Part shown: piece after piece, positions 53,978-64,000 of the stretch
Layout of the letters: each line of letters begins with the position of its first letter
Numbering within the stretch: the stretch's first letter is position 1
NCBI RefSeq assembly: GCF_040954645.1
Contig: NC_092803.1
Span: forward strand, 83,466,917-83,530,916
Direction: 5' to 3'
Origin: Diabrotica undecimpunctata
Lineage: Eukaryota; Arthropoda; Insecta; Coleoptera; Chrysomelidae
Length of the DNA stretch: 64,000 nucleotides
Made by a program: the position numbers and the translations under genes
The notes under the pieces: generated by a model
Told to the model about the DNA's origin: nothing
Database searches by the model: none
The model's input: the letters and a program-made list of their open reading frames with translations, nothing else

Positions 53978-55382
53978 TGTGATATTTAAAGTCTTGGTGC
54001 GCCAAGCAATAATTAGCTAATTAATTTTTTTGATTAATTAAAATTATCTAGATGATATGATTATGACTTTATCACAATTTTTAATTCTTTTATCTCAGGG
54101 TTAAATTCGTGCTTCAATATCTATGCTATTACATGTGAAAGGTAAGGTCCAGAGAATACCGGAATAATAAAAAAACACATATGATCTAACACTATATATT
54201 GAAATAAAAATAATGAAATAATTCACACTCAAACGTTTTCAATAAACAAACCTCATATAAGGATTCTCAAAATTTTGTTCTCCGTACGTGAACAATCAAA
54301 ATTAATGGTACAAACAATATTAATTGAAATCTCAAAATCCCAAACTATTCTAACTCTCCTAATCAAAATATTTATATCCTTTCTAAATTACGTGTAAAAA
54401 TTGTGTTATCAATAAAAGAAAAAAAAATTGCAGAAAACAAAAATATCTCTCTCTGATGATGAGTGGTCCAAATCCTTGTTCCTTGTAGACTGTATTATCT
54501 CCTCTCAACCGCTCCCTATGTAATCAGCAATCTTACACAGATTGTTGCAAGTATATCGTCCTTAATGATCTCCTTCAAAAGCACAAATCATTCAAATTTT
54601 GATAGCCTTTCTCCTCTCGATAAACTGAATCTCTCGTTGGCCCGAGTGAAAAATGACTCTTGGAATATCTTCTCTTTACGATAAACTGAATCTCTCGTTG
54701 GCCTGAACAGTGACTCTTGGAATATAAGTAGAGAAATATGACTTACAATATTTTGCTGCTTCAGCTTCTGTCAGATACACTAAATCCACAAAAACTCACT
54801 AACATTTAACACTACTGCTTGCTACATTTCAGGAACAGCCAGAGAACAATCACTGTTCCTCTTACAGATTTGGAAAACCAACTGCCTATCTTTTTTCTCT
54901 CCTCAATCTCGCTAAACTTTTTCCTACATACTTATCCCACCTTTTTTTATCTCCGCCAATCAAAACTCGTCACAATTCCCCCATTTTTTCATTTCGATAA
55001 CAAACAAATTTTTACCTATAATTATAAATTTCCTAAAACTTATTTACAAATAATATTTTTCTATAATTCTTAAAAACTAACAAAAACCTCTTTCTATAAT
55101 CCCTTCTATTGTCTTTAATCACTGCATTAATGTATTTTGAAAAACCCCGTTCAATTCTTTGGCTTTCACTTAAACTTATGCGGGTCACTCAAGTATAACA
55201 AAGAAATAATTTCTGTATAGCTTACATTTTGTTTAGTACAGGAAATCCAAGGATTTAATAACTTTCCTTCTCCGAAATGTTTGTTGGATATTATCCTACT
55301 TATCTGAATTATTTTAATGTTTTTGAACTTTGAAATATTTTTAAACAAACCAATATTTTTCTCGATTTTACATATCATAACA
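53978..55382 (-). repeat. 5' LTR of non-autonomous gypsy-type element
   Basis: A 1405-bp LTR, the partner of 49678-51081, adjacent to the primer-binding site and so the 5' LTR for minus-strand transcription. Confidence 0.92.
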
Positions 55383-55880
55383 ATATATATAAATCCCGCA
55401 TTTCTCTTGGTCACGCCGTAACTTGAGAACGACTTTACCGATTTCATTCATTTTTTTTTAATATTTTGTAGAAAGTTCTTACGGGGAAAAGAAAATTACG
55501 CCGAAAATCGAAAAATTTCAGAAAACCTAACAATTATTAAATATTTTGTGATTATTTTATGACTTTTTATTCTATTACTTAATAGTTGCCACTATGCAAA
55601 TGTATATAAAAGTTGCATTGGTCGGTCGAATTTATTGAGTTCTTATTGCACTGTCCATCCAATCATTCAATGAGTATTTTGAGAAGAGTACAAATAAATT
55701 ATAAACAAGACTTAATGAGGGCCTTTAGTTCATAGTATCCATAATCACGCCTTGTATTAATATTAAAAGTGTATGTGCCTAATATTAAAAGTGTAACTTA
55801 ATTTTAATTTTTGGTAAGTTTTACCTGTAAACCAAGCAATAGACTACCAAACAATAGTTACTTATAAATATAAGCTCGAC
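55383..55880 (+). other. Helentron-like terminus (weak) and PLE upstream sequence
   Basis: ATATATATAAATCCCGCATT...CTTGGTCACGCCGTAACTTG and ACGACTTTACCGATTTCATTC recall the conserved 5' ends of Helentron/HINE elements in insects (TATATATAAA..., then CGTAAC...GACCGATTT). The rest up to 55880 is non-coding and unassigned. The call is from memory of the terminal style and is low-confidence. Confidence 0.3.
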
Positions 55881-57650
55881 TTGGGTTCTACAATCGGAAT
55901 CATAAATTTGAATATATATATATATAATAAATACTATATGCAAACTAAACTTTTTCTTAAAAACCATCCTGAAATTTATATTGTTAAAAGCGATAAAGGT
56001 AACGTAACTGTTGTAATGTACAAAGAGGATTATCTACAAAAAACTGGAGAACTCTTAAATGATACTAAGTATTACACTACACTTAGAAGGAGTCCTGTTT
56101 GTACTTTGCAACAAAAAGCAAATTGTCTAGTATCTAAATTAAACATAAAGAAATTTATTGATAATAAAAAAGCAAAAGAGCTCAAAATTTATAATTCTAT
56201 TGCTCCACGGTTCTATGCTCTGCCAAAAATACATAAACCAACTTTATCTATGAGACCAATTGTTTCATCTTTATGCCCTCCTAATGGACCAATAGCACAG
56301 CTCCTCACTGACATCTTAACTAATGCTTATAATTTAAACAACAATTTTTACATTAAAGATTCATTTGATTTTAGTTCTTTCATTAATAATTTCCAATTAC
56401 CACAAAATTATGTTTTAGTTAGTTTTGATGTAACATCTCTTTTTACTAATTTGCCTTTAGATTTAATCATAAGTAGTGTTGAAAAACATTGGAATGAGAT
56501 TTCACAACACACTAATATTGACTTATTACATTTCAAAACACTTATCAACTTTGTTTTTGATTCTAATATTTTTATATTTAATGGTGTATTTTATAAACAA
56601 ATTTTTGGTAGTCCTATGGGATCTAGTCTTTCACCCATTCTAAGTAGCTATGTCATGGATGATGTTATCAGTGATTGTATCAGTAATTGCACTTTTTTCA
56701 TTCCTTTTATTAAGAGATATGTAGATGATTTAGTTTTGGCACTTCCTAAACACAAAATTCATGAAACAGTCAACATTTTCAACAGTCATAATCAGCATAT
56801 ACAATTCACAGTTGAAGAAGAGGTAGATAATTCTCTACCATTCCTTGACATGAGAATTGTAAGAAATACAGACAATATGTTGAAAACCAGATGGTTCAGA
56901 AAACCCATATGTAGTAATAGATTTATAAGCTATTACTCTCACCATCCAAATAAGATGAAAATGAACCTTATAACAGGATTAAAAGAACGTGTTTTAAAAC
57001 TTTCTCATCCAGATTATCTACAGGAAGATCTTCAGTTATTAAAAAATATTCTAATTGAAAACTCTTATCCTCCAGATATGCTACATAGGATGCTTTTTTC
57101 TAATATTGGTAATATAAATAATTTAACACCATTTTTTGCTCAATCTCAAAACATTGTATCTAACAATCAGAACATCTATTATCATTCACTACCTTTTATA
57201 CCATCATTAACACCTAAATTAATACAAACACTAAAGGTTATTGACAATATAAAAATAGCAACAAAGAACATCAAAACTATTTCATCTTTATATTCTAAAA
57301 CTAAATATCCTATAGACAAATTTGAAAAAACGAATTTAGTATACAGCATTAGTTGTACTCAGTGTGAGGCTGAATATGTTGGTGAGACCGGAAGAAATCT
57401 TTCAAATCGCATTATTTCTCACAAAAGTGATTGCAGAATTAAAAAACCATCTTGTGCTTTGGCAGAACATGTAATCGATAAAGACCATATTATGGATTTT
57501 GATAACATTAAAATTTTATGTAGTGAAAGTAATAAATTTAAAAGGACTTTTTTGGAAATGGTTTGTATTAGCAAAAATGATAAGAGTTTAAACAAAAGAT
57601 CTGAAATTCAAAATTTAAGTAAAATTTATAATTATATTCTTTCTTTATGA
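55881..57650 (+). CDS. Penelope-like polyprotein: reverse transcriptase and GIY-YIG endonuclease
   Basis: Of 589 codons, the first 19 are AT-tract-derived, and the conserved sequence starts near KNHPEIYIVKSDKGNVTVV. RT blocks: RFYALPKIHKP (110-120), RPIVSS (125-130), VSFDVTSLFTNLP (180-192, catalytic D183), QIFGSPMGSSLSP (240-252) and RYVDDLVLA (YVDD 280-283). Thumb: NSLPFLDMRI (317-326). The GIY-YIG nuclease runs about 485-565 with NLVYSISCTQCEAEYVGETG and the glutamate in FLEMVC. No stop or frameshift interrupts these domains. The N-terminal region usual for PLE proteins is missing, so it is probably 5'-truncated. PLEs prime reverse transcription at nicked DNA made by GIY-YIG. The identical 3' end makes it the best template for the palindrome at 23338-26003. 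Confidence 0.9.
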   Translation: MGSTIGIINLNIYIYNKYYMQTKLFLKNHPEIYIVKSDKGNVTVVMYKEDYLQKTGELLNDTKYYTTLRRSPVCTLQQKANCLVSKLNIKKFIDNKKAKELKIYNSIAPRFYALPKIHKPTLSMRPIVSSLCPPNGPIAQLLTDILTNAYNLNNNFYIKDSFDFSSFINNFQLPQNYVLVSFDVTSLFTNLPLDLIISSVEKHWNEISQHTNIDLLHFKTLINFVFDSNIFIFNGVFYKQIFGSPMGSSLSPILSSYVMDDVISDCISNCTFFIPFIKRYVDDLVLALPKHKIHETVNIFNSHNQHIQFTVEEEVDNSLPFLDMRIVRNTDNMLKTRWFRKPICSNRFISYYSHHPNKMKMNLITGLKERVLKLSHPDYLQEDLQLLKNILIENSYPPDMLHRMLFSNIGNINNLTPFFAQSQNIVSNNQNIYYHSLPFIPSLTPKLIQTLKVIDNIKIATKNIKTISSLYSKTKYPIDKFEKTNLVYSISCTQCEAEYVGETGRNLSNRIISHKSDCRIKKPSCALAEHVIDKDHIMDFDNIKILCSESNKFKRTFLEMVCISKNDKSLNKRSEIQNLSKIYNYILSL

Positions 57651-58183
57651 TTTATATATAAAACTTGTAAAATGTCATATTTAATTCTCCATATATCTAT
57701 CACATTCTTTCAGACATCTGTCAAGGGTGAATAAATCTTCTTCTTTTTGTTACTAAACAAAAAAGAATGTTTAAACGAAGTTTTACTTTTGGCAATATAA
57801 TTGTCAAAAATAAAAATTTTATGTTGGCATTTATGACATTGAGGCTATTTGTAATTGGTTGCTATTTGAACTTATTTATAAATTCAATTATTTTTATATT
57901 AAAAAAAAAATGTTTTCAAAATTATAGAAATTTTCGGAGAAACATTTGTTAGATCAAAACATTTTTATATTAAATATTTTGAACATGTAAGCAGTGATTT
58001 TTACTTACCAAACTAATTTTTATTTGGTAAGTTAACAAAATTTGTTTTTTCTTTTTAGTTCAACCTTGTAAGTATTTTGTCTTTTTTAGCTCTTGATAAT
58101 AATTGTAAACACAATTGAAAGCTCGAGAATAAAAAAATAGTTAACCAATAGCCCTATTATTGACTCCAACCCATCCAAAACAG
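57651..58183 (+). mobile_element. Penelope-like element 3' non-coding region
   Basis: Matches both arms of the 23338-26003 palindrome to the same end point (CCATCCAAAACAGTTATAT) with a few differences, then passes into TA repeats. This shared boundary defines the element's 3' end. Confidence 0.85.

Positions 58184-58264
<81 letters not shown>
58184..58264. repeat. (AT)n microsatellite
   Basis: TA run directly continuous with the PLE 3' end. Confidence 0.95.
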
Positions 58265-58265
<1 letters not shown>

Positions 58266-58269
58266 GTTG

Positions 58270-59640
58270 TACTCCTCACTGTATAGAGAATTTTTTTCTT
58301 GTTCAGATAGTCTTACGCTAGCTGTGGCATTTTGGTAAATATATATGTAAATATATTTCATTATGTCAGTGTAGCGATAGTCTATTCGGTATTCTGCCAA
58401 TGCTTTTACATTTTCTCATGGCTTATGGTATTGAATGCTTTCTCGTAGTCAAAAGTTCAGACTTCTCTATCAGGTTCTTTATCACTAGTAAGTGGTCGTT
58501 AGTGCTGTATTCCGATCTAAATCCAGCTTATCCTCTACGCTGATAGAAGTCTAATTTAGCGTCCAGTCTTCTTTTGATAATTTTTATGAAAAGTTTATAT
58601 ACGTGTGAATGCAAACTGATAGGACGGTAGTTTTTTAGATCTGTTATGTCTCCTTGCTTCTGTAATAAAATAATGACTGCATTGTTCCATTTTTTTGGAA
58701 CGGAGGAGTTTTTGTTTTTGTATTTTCATACAGGTTGTTGTTTTCTGGGGGAATCCATTTCTTTTTTCTTGTTTTTATGATCATCTTTGTTCTTTCCAAT
58801 ATGACATTTAATACTATCTTAGCTCAGATTAATCTGTGGTCGCTTAATATTAAACATTTCTTGAGGACTTCGAAGTCTTTGATTATTTCTTTTCTTTTGT
58901 TTTTGACACTGCCATCTGGGCTGATTCATGTCCATTTACGCTGAGACTTTTTATCAAAAAAAAGAGTTCATCATGGATATATTTTCCTGGTGTAAGAAGT
59001 TTAGCAAGCTTTGCCCTCGTAAATTTTTTTCGCCATATCCATACTTACCCATTGCTACTTCTGTATCATCTTGTTTAAACCCCATTTTCGCATTAAAGTC
59101 GTCCATAATTATTGTGTAATATCCTGGTCTGCTATATAACGCTGTTTCTAGGACGTCATAAAATTCTTCAATTTTTTCATCCGAGTGGATAGTCTTTGGA
59201 GCATATGTCTGGATTACGTTAAAGTTATATCTTGCATTTAGTTTGAAGATGAGATATACAATCCTAAGGCTTATGCTGATAATTTCAACTATATTTTGTG
59301 TGTGCTTTTTATATATAATGAATCCTACTCCACTATTTAAAGTGTCTTCACCTCTAAAATAAAATACATGTCCTGATTTAAGAGTAATTTGGGCTTCTCC
59401 TCTTCGTCTTATTTCGCTGAGGCCGATGATGTCCCATTTTATTCTTTTCAGCTCTTCCTCCAGTTCCATCATCTTCTGGTCTGATTTAAGAGTTCTAATA
59501 TTTTATGAAGTAATATGCATTTGACGTTCTTTGTATGTAGTAGCCTGATTTTTTCCAGGAATTCTTAGCAGCGTCTGCTCCAAACCTGTTTCAACCGCTA
59601 CCTTGGATGGAGGTATTGCAGCTAATGGAGACTGAGAGCT
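58270..59640 (-). pseudogene. RTE-like LINE with endonuclease and RT fragments
   Basis: Read on the minus strand. An APE endonuclease (58954-59472) has IKWDIIGLSEIRRRGEAQIT (the catalytic glutamate in LSEIRR), then NFNVIQTYAPKTIHSDEKIE and IIMDDFNAKMGFKQDDTE. After a gap come RT fragments at about 58380-58735: LLQKQGDITDLKNYRPISLH, AGFRSEYSTNDHLLVIKNLI and DYEKAFNTISHEK. Stops and shifts throughout, and the catalytic ADD region is missing because the element ends at the AT tract. The start of the endonuclease (TSxNIRTLKS) is at about 59510. Confidence 0.8.
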
Positions 59641-60580
59641 CAGTAGTTTCGTCTTTCATGAAAAATAACTTTTGGGGTTTTAAGCCATTAAAACATAACG
59701 CTTGGCTTGAAAATCATTATTTACTTTTCTAAAAATGCACAAAAAACTTTAATTTTGCGTAATAATAAGGATAGTACCACATGTATCCAGGTACAAAAAT
59801 ATCAAGAAGTTTCACTTAACGGTTATTGCAAAATTGAAATTGTTTGTTCCAGAAAATTTTAATCTACAACGCTATTATGCGTAAACTATTAGATCTACAT
59901 AAATTCTGAAAACACCAGAGAAAGGCTTATTTTATCAAATTAAATCATTTCATAATTAAAACGTTTATGTTAATAGTGTAAGATAGGTTTACAGAAGTAC
60001 TGTGATTTTAAGCTTATAAACATTTAAAATAACTCAGATGCATCACCATATAGGAAGTTAATTCGGAAGGTCGGCATTTTTAGACGAATTTGAAAAAAAA
60101 ATTCAATGCCCTACGGTTCTTAGAACCCGAGTTTGCATTTTTTTATTTCTCGACTTCACTATTTTAAAATAAAAGTCTGGTTCTAGTCAACGAAAATTGA
60201 CGTTTTTTTTTTAATTTGGGGTACCTTGTTGCAGAGATTATAAAAACTCAATTAGGAATAAACAAACAAAAAATAGATAACTAAATGTTTTATCCTAATT
60301 TTAATCGACACACCTTCGATAAAGGAAATTATATCATTTTTGTTTAAAGCATGAAATAAGTAAATACTCATTTAAATATTCTATCGTAAAATTTGGGCGT
60401 CTGTCACTCAAAACTATTTTATAAATTCAAAAGCGTTTTTCAACGACCACACTGGTTATAGGTGCATACTTATACTTTGCCACTAATGCCGGATACATAT
60501 TTAGGTATATAAGTAATGGATTCGACCGTAACTTGGTAGAAATTCATTTTATATAACAATAAAAGATTAAAAACTTTTGT
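59641..60580. other. No recognisable feature
   Basis: AT-rich DNA with no coding motif or paired repeat that I could identify. Confidence 0.4.
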
Positions 60581-60665
60581 TTTCACGAGTTCCACAAAAT
60601 TTATTATAATATCTTATCAATACAGCCGTTTCGGTAGAGTGCCGTTTTTAAGGAATCTATTTTTG
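60581..60665 (-). repeat. PLE-tail-like sequence with CCGAAACGG motif
   Basis: The minus strand reads CTTAAAAACGGCACTCTACCGAAACGGCTG, resembling the stem plus GAAAC box of PLE-associated hammerheads but without a proper CUGANGA. Probable relic of a retroelement tail. Confidence 0.35.
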
Positions 60666-61660
60666 GTATGTGTTTACACTTAATAGTTTTTAACTGAATA
60701 TCTTGAGGAGGGGAGAACTGTTTGTCTCAAGTTGGTCATTCAGACTGATGTCTATATTTAACACATCGTATGAAATTTATGGTCCTACAAAAAGTAAACA
60801 AGAGACAGACGTGGTGCACTCTACCACTATCCCAACACTAAGTTCATATTCAAATTTTGCATGTCAAGATACACCTAAGTATCAATTGTCATCTAAACAT
60901 CGATATTATTTCAAACATTACCTGCAAAAAAATGAAAATAAACACAAAATAACATCCTCTATTTCTATAGAAACACGAACATGACGAACACATATTTATA
61001 AGATTTTTTTTAAGCAAGAAACTCAACTAAATTGTTTAGCATTATTAAGGAAACACCCTATGGATGTGAATAGTTTGGTCTTTACACATGGTTTACAAAA
61101 TAATTAACTGTTCGTAATGTTGGAATGTTAACTCTTTATATGACCAAAAAAATTGACAAATAAAGATTAGCAAAAATGTCGATATAATTAATATATTCTG
61201 ACAAGCTTTTATAGCCTTTTTTATGTTTTGAAAAACAGAATCATGAAAAAATTCAGTCAAATGCAAAAATGATAAGAATATTTAAAAAACACCAAATAAG
61301 CACGAACATTCAAAAAAAGCATACAAATTTAAAAAAAAAAACAGAATAAGAATAATTTAAGTGGTGTCAAATGACTTATTTTTGCATATTTCGTTAATAT
61401 TTAAAAAGAAAATATTCCTCCTTTTATTATTTACCATAAGCATTTTGTTTAGAAATCCGGACTCTAGTTATAAATAATATCTTTTAAAAATAAATTTTAC
61501 AAATTATTATTTTTTTTTTTTTGAAACTTAACTATTATACGAGTTAATTTTTCTTGAACTATGCTTATTATTTTTACAATTGACTAAAAAATATTACAAG
61601 TATATTTTAAACAAATTAATTGTTATAAAATTTGTATAATTATAAATAAAAATAGTGAAA
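60666..61660. other. No recognisable gene
   Basis: Contains a 93-codon open frame (60703-60984) with no recognisable domain; probably chance. The rest is AT-rich. Confidence 0.35.
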
Positions 61661-61684
61661 TAGTAAGTATGTAAATTGTAATAT

Positions 61685-62745
61685 ACATCACACAGAGGAA
61701 AGCTTCTACCAACAGCTTGGAGATATAATAATAAATAATAATATAATAATACTACAGGAGATAGTAGATGACAATGCGCCCAAAAATGACATCAATATTA
61801 TAATGGGTGATATGAATGCTAAAATAGACAAGGAGTCACAGTTCTATGGCACAACAGGAAAACACCCACTGCACAATGAAACAAGCGAGAATGGGGAGTT
61901 TTTGCTGGAAAAACTGAAGATTCAGGAATGTAAAAAGAAGTTCAAAGAATAAGTCGAAAATGAGTTAAGGACGTTAGAACTGCACTCCATAGAGGGCAAA
62001 TGGAATAATATCAGAACAGCAGTACTGACAGAAGCAGAGTCCACCTGGGAAACAAGAAAAAGGCGAGAAGAAGAGCATGGTTTGATAACGAGTGCAGACA
62101 AGCAATAGGGGAAAGAAATGAAGCACACAAAATGTATATAACAAGAAGAATACGGGAAAGATTAACATCATTTGAAGTCGTTAGACGGAAAGCAGACAAG
62201 ATATGTAGAAATAAAAAAAGAGCCTATAAAAATGGACAAATAGAAAAAAACCGAAGAAAATTTCAAAAACAACGAAATTAGAGGGGCTTACGAATACCTA
62301 AACAAGATAAAAAGTGGGTATAAATCTCAAACAAGTCTATGTAAAGTTGAAAGTGGGCAAATAATCAGTGACCAACAGAAAGTCACAGAAACCTGGAAGC
62401 ATTATTTTCAGACCCTACTTGGTACACAAGTAGACATGGAAGATGAAATACCAGCAGAATTGTATAAGGTAGGTGGCCACCACCTAGCAAGTCAGATTCA
62501 CGCGTTCATCAAAAACATGGCAAGAAATAAAATACTCGAAGACTGGAAGAAAAGTATAGTATGCCCGATCTATAAAAAAGGAGACAAACTCCAGTGCCAA
62601 AACTACCGTAAAATTTCTCTACTATGTACAGCATATAAAGTCCTCACGTATATTATAAACCAGCGGCTCTAACCACTAGCAGAAAATATTATTGGAGAGT
62701 ATCAGACGGGATTCCGACGGGGAAGATCGACACTGTGTAACGATA
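61685..62745 (+). pseudogene. RTE-like LINE, endonuclease end and RT start
   Basis: Plus-strand blocks in order: NDINIIMGDMNAKIDKESQF (endonuclease, GDxNA) and GEFLLEKLKI; the connector TWETRKRREEEHGLITS; KVTETWKHYFQTLLGTQVDM; then EIPAELYKVGGHHLASQIHA, WKKSIVCPIYKKGDKLQCQN and YQTGFRRGRST, RT motifs 0-2. The sequence breaks off at 62745, so the catalytic RT centre is missing. Several stops and shifts, including a TAG at about 62108, break the frame. Confidence 0.8.
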
Positions 62746-64000
62746 AGATTACGTTATCGTTACTGAGAAATTTAAAATAACTTAATTCTGCCTGTAAGGT
62801 ATGCAACCAACTATACATGTAATCGTATTATCAATTGTTTATCAATTGGTCAAACTGCTTACCGCCGCTTCCGCTTAACTTGGAACTGACGGAAGCCGAC
62901 GATTTTAAAAGTGGAAGAGCTGACTTTATATCCAACCTTCGAACGGGTCAGAAGAGTGATCTTTCAACGACCAACGCCACATGGCTCAAGTTATCACAAA
63001 AGAAATTTAAGTTATTCAGAGGTGATATTAAGTTAAAGAAGGCGTTTTTTTTTTTATATTAGAAGTTTTGGAAAAAGAAGATTTTGGTTCAATTGTTGAA
63101 ATATTGTTGCGTTGGTCGTTGGAGGAAGAAAGAATATAAAGTCAATACAATAAACATTATTTTGGATTTGGGGTAATAGCTTCCAGTTGAGTTTAGTTTG
63201 GAGTTTTTTTTTTTGGTTTTTCCCGAATATTGGAATAGCGATTCAGTTTGGTGCTAGAACAGTGGGCTTACAGCTTTCACCCGAACGAGTCCCGACGGCG
63301 TAAGGCGTCCGGAAGAAGAACCTTCTCGGCTTGAGAGTAGACAGGTTTTTTTTTACTGTTTGGTAATATCGTAAAAATAAGTTACTTAAATATTGTTTAA
63401 AATTTAGTGAGTGAACGAACCAAAACTTAAAAATAATCCTAGTCAATTTTCATAAATCATATTTGCGTATCATTATATATCTTACATTCAATTTTTTTCT
63501 TAACATCATTTGCTTATTTTTTTTTGTGTCATTAAATATTTTAAATATATATATGTATTAGTAATAACAGGGTAGGGGTGGATTTTAATACACTTTGTAA
63601 GGTCATTTGTGCACAAAGGTCCATTTTGTATTTTTACAGCCCTACTGGTAACGTCACTGATTTATCTTGGATCTGTTCCTTTCTGAACAGACCAATTGAA
63701 ATATATTTACAGGTTATCTGATTGGAATCAACTTAGAAATTGTCGAACTGATACATTGTGTTAAATATAGGGAAGGGTAATAATTGTTTTAATATATAAA
63801 TAGGTTGGTTGTAGTAAATTTTGTTTTAATTAATGAATAAAACTTCATAATAAAAGTTCCTACTTTTCTAGCATATTAGAGGGTGTAAATATATTGTAAA
63901 TAGGGATCAATAGGTTTTTTGTATGATAGGGTATTTAAGTTAAATTGTATATTACGGTTTACAGGTTTTTCTATTTTATTATTATTAAATTGGGTTATAA
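62746..64000. other. Unassigned end of window
   Basis: A small palindrome (AACGATAA...TTATCGTT, 62737-62773 region) sits at the LINE break point. The remainder contains GC-richer patches (near 63260-63330) and AT-rich DNA with no gene I can name. A 75-codon frame (62835-63062) has no recognisable domain. Confidence 0.35.

Larger units (their letters stand above)
49678..55382 (-). mobile_element. Non-autonomous gypsy-type LTR element carrying only gag and protease
   Basis: Two nearly identical 1.4-kb LTRs (TGTGATATTTAAAG...ATATCATAACA) surround an internal region of only 2896 bp. It has a lysine-tRNA primer site, one long gag-protease frame and a purine-rich tract, but no RT, RNase H or integrase. 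The coding sequence stops at a segment that resembles the pre-RT linker (IYPIPYKDRQ), so it arose by deletion of most of pol. It would depend on a related autonomous element. Very similar LTRs indicate recent mobility. Confidence 0.88.

Overview
The window looks like a piece of a large, AT-rich, transposon-laden arthropod genome, most likely an insect (the retroelement mix resembles beetles, but the order cannot be fixed from sequence alone). There are no bacterial features. The only host gene I can support is the 3' part of a prominin-like (CD133 family) membrane protein gene on the minus strand. Five of its exons are visible, at 41425-41607, 39459-39602, 38953-39111, 12325-12443 and 12174-12260, with matching splice phases. 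The intron between the third and fourth of these is about 26.5 kb and is packed with mobile elements. Nearly everything else is mobile DNA or its debris, cut up by long (AT)n microsatellites.

Layout. 1-7.3 kb: Penelope-like (PLE) and LINE scraps, a Tc1-like element nested in a fold-back sequence, and a short perfect-stem hairpin. 7357-10325: an apparently complete pogo/Tigger-type DNA transposon with an intact 658-codon transposase, inserted in the reverse transcriptase of a dead Jockey-like LINE. 10.8-12.1 kb: a 5'-truncated PLE with a GIY-YIG endonuclease and a hammerhead-ribozyme-like tail. 12.17-12.44 kb: two prominin exons. 12.8-14.1 kb: a Helitron helicase remnant. 15079-21046: a gypsy-type LTR retrotransposon with GATT target duplications, broken pol and an extra small ORF. 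23.3-26.0 kb: a near-perfect palindrome of two head-to-head truncated PLE copies. 26079-38658: a giant inverted repeat (arms over 5 kb) around an AT-rich core of about 1.8 kb; the arms carry two dead RTE-like LINEs, a PLE tail and a pogo-type transposase fragment. 39-41.6 kb: three prominin exons and an antisense LINE fragment. 42.1-45.2 kb: a fold-back element, then a transposase-like gene with its own intron and two single-base frameshifts. 45.9-47.9 kb: a mariner-like element with long inverted repeats between AT tracts. 49678-55382: a second gypsy-type element that keeps only gag and protease, with an exact lysine-tRNA primer site. 55.9-58.2 kb: the longest PLE copy (589 codons, RT plus GIY-YIG). 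58.3-62.7 kb: more LINE fragments.

How it fits together. The prominin exons give the biological frame, and everything between 12.4 and 38.95 kb is its intron. Autonomous and non-autonomous elements have inserted into one another (pogo in Jockey, Tc1 in a fold-back, gypsy in an AT tract). Several retroelement ends merge directly into (AT)n, so the microsatellites look like by-products of element tails. The two palindromes lie side by side in the intron and are either very recent inverted duplications or assembly artefacts.
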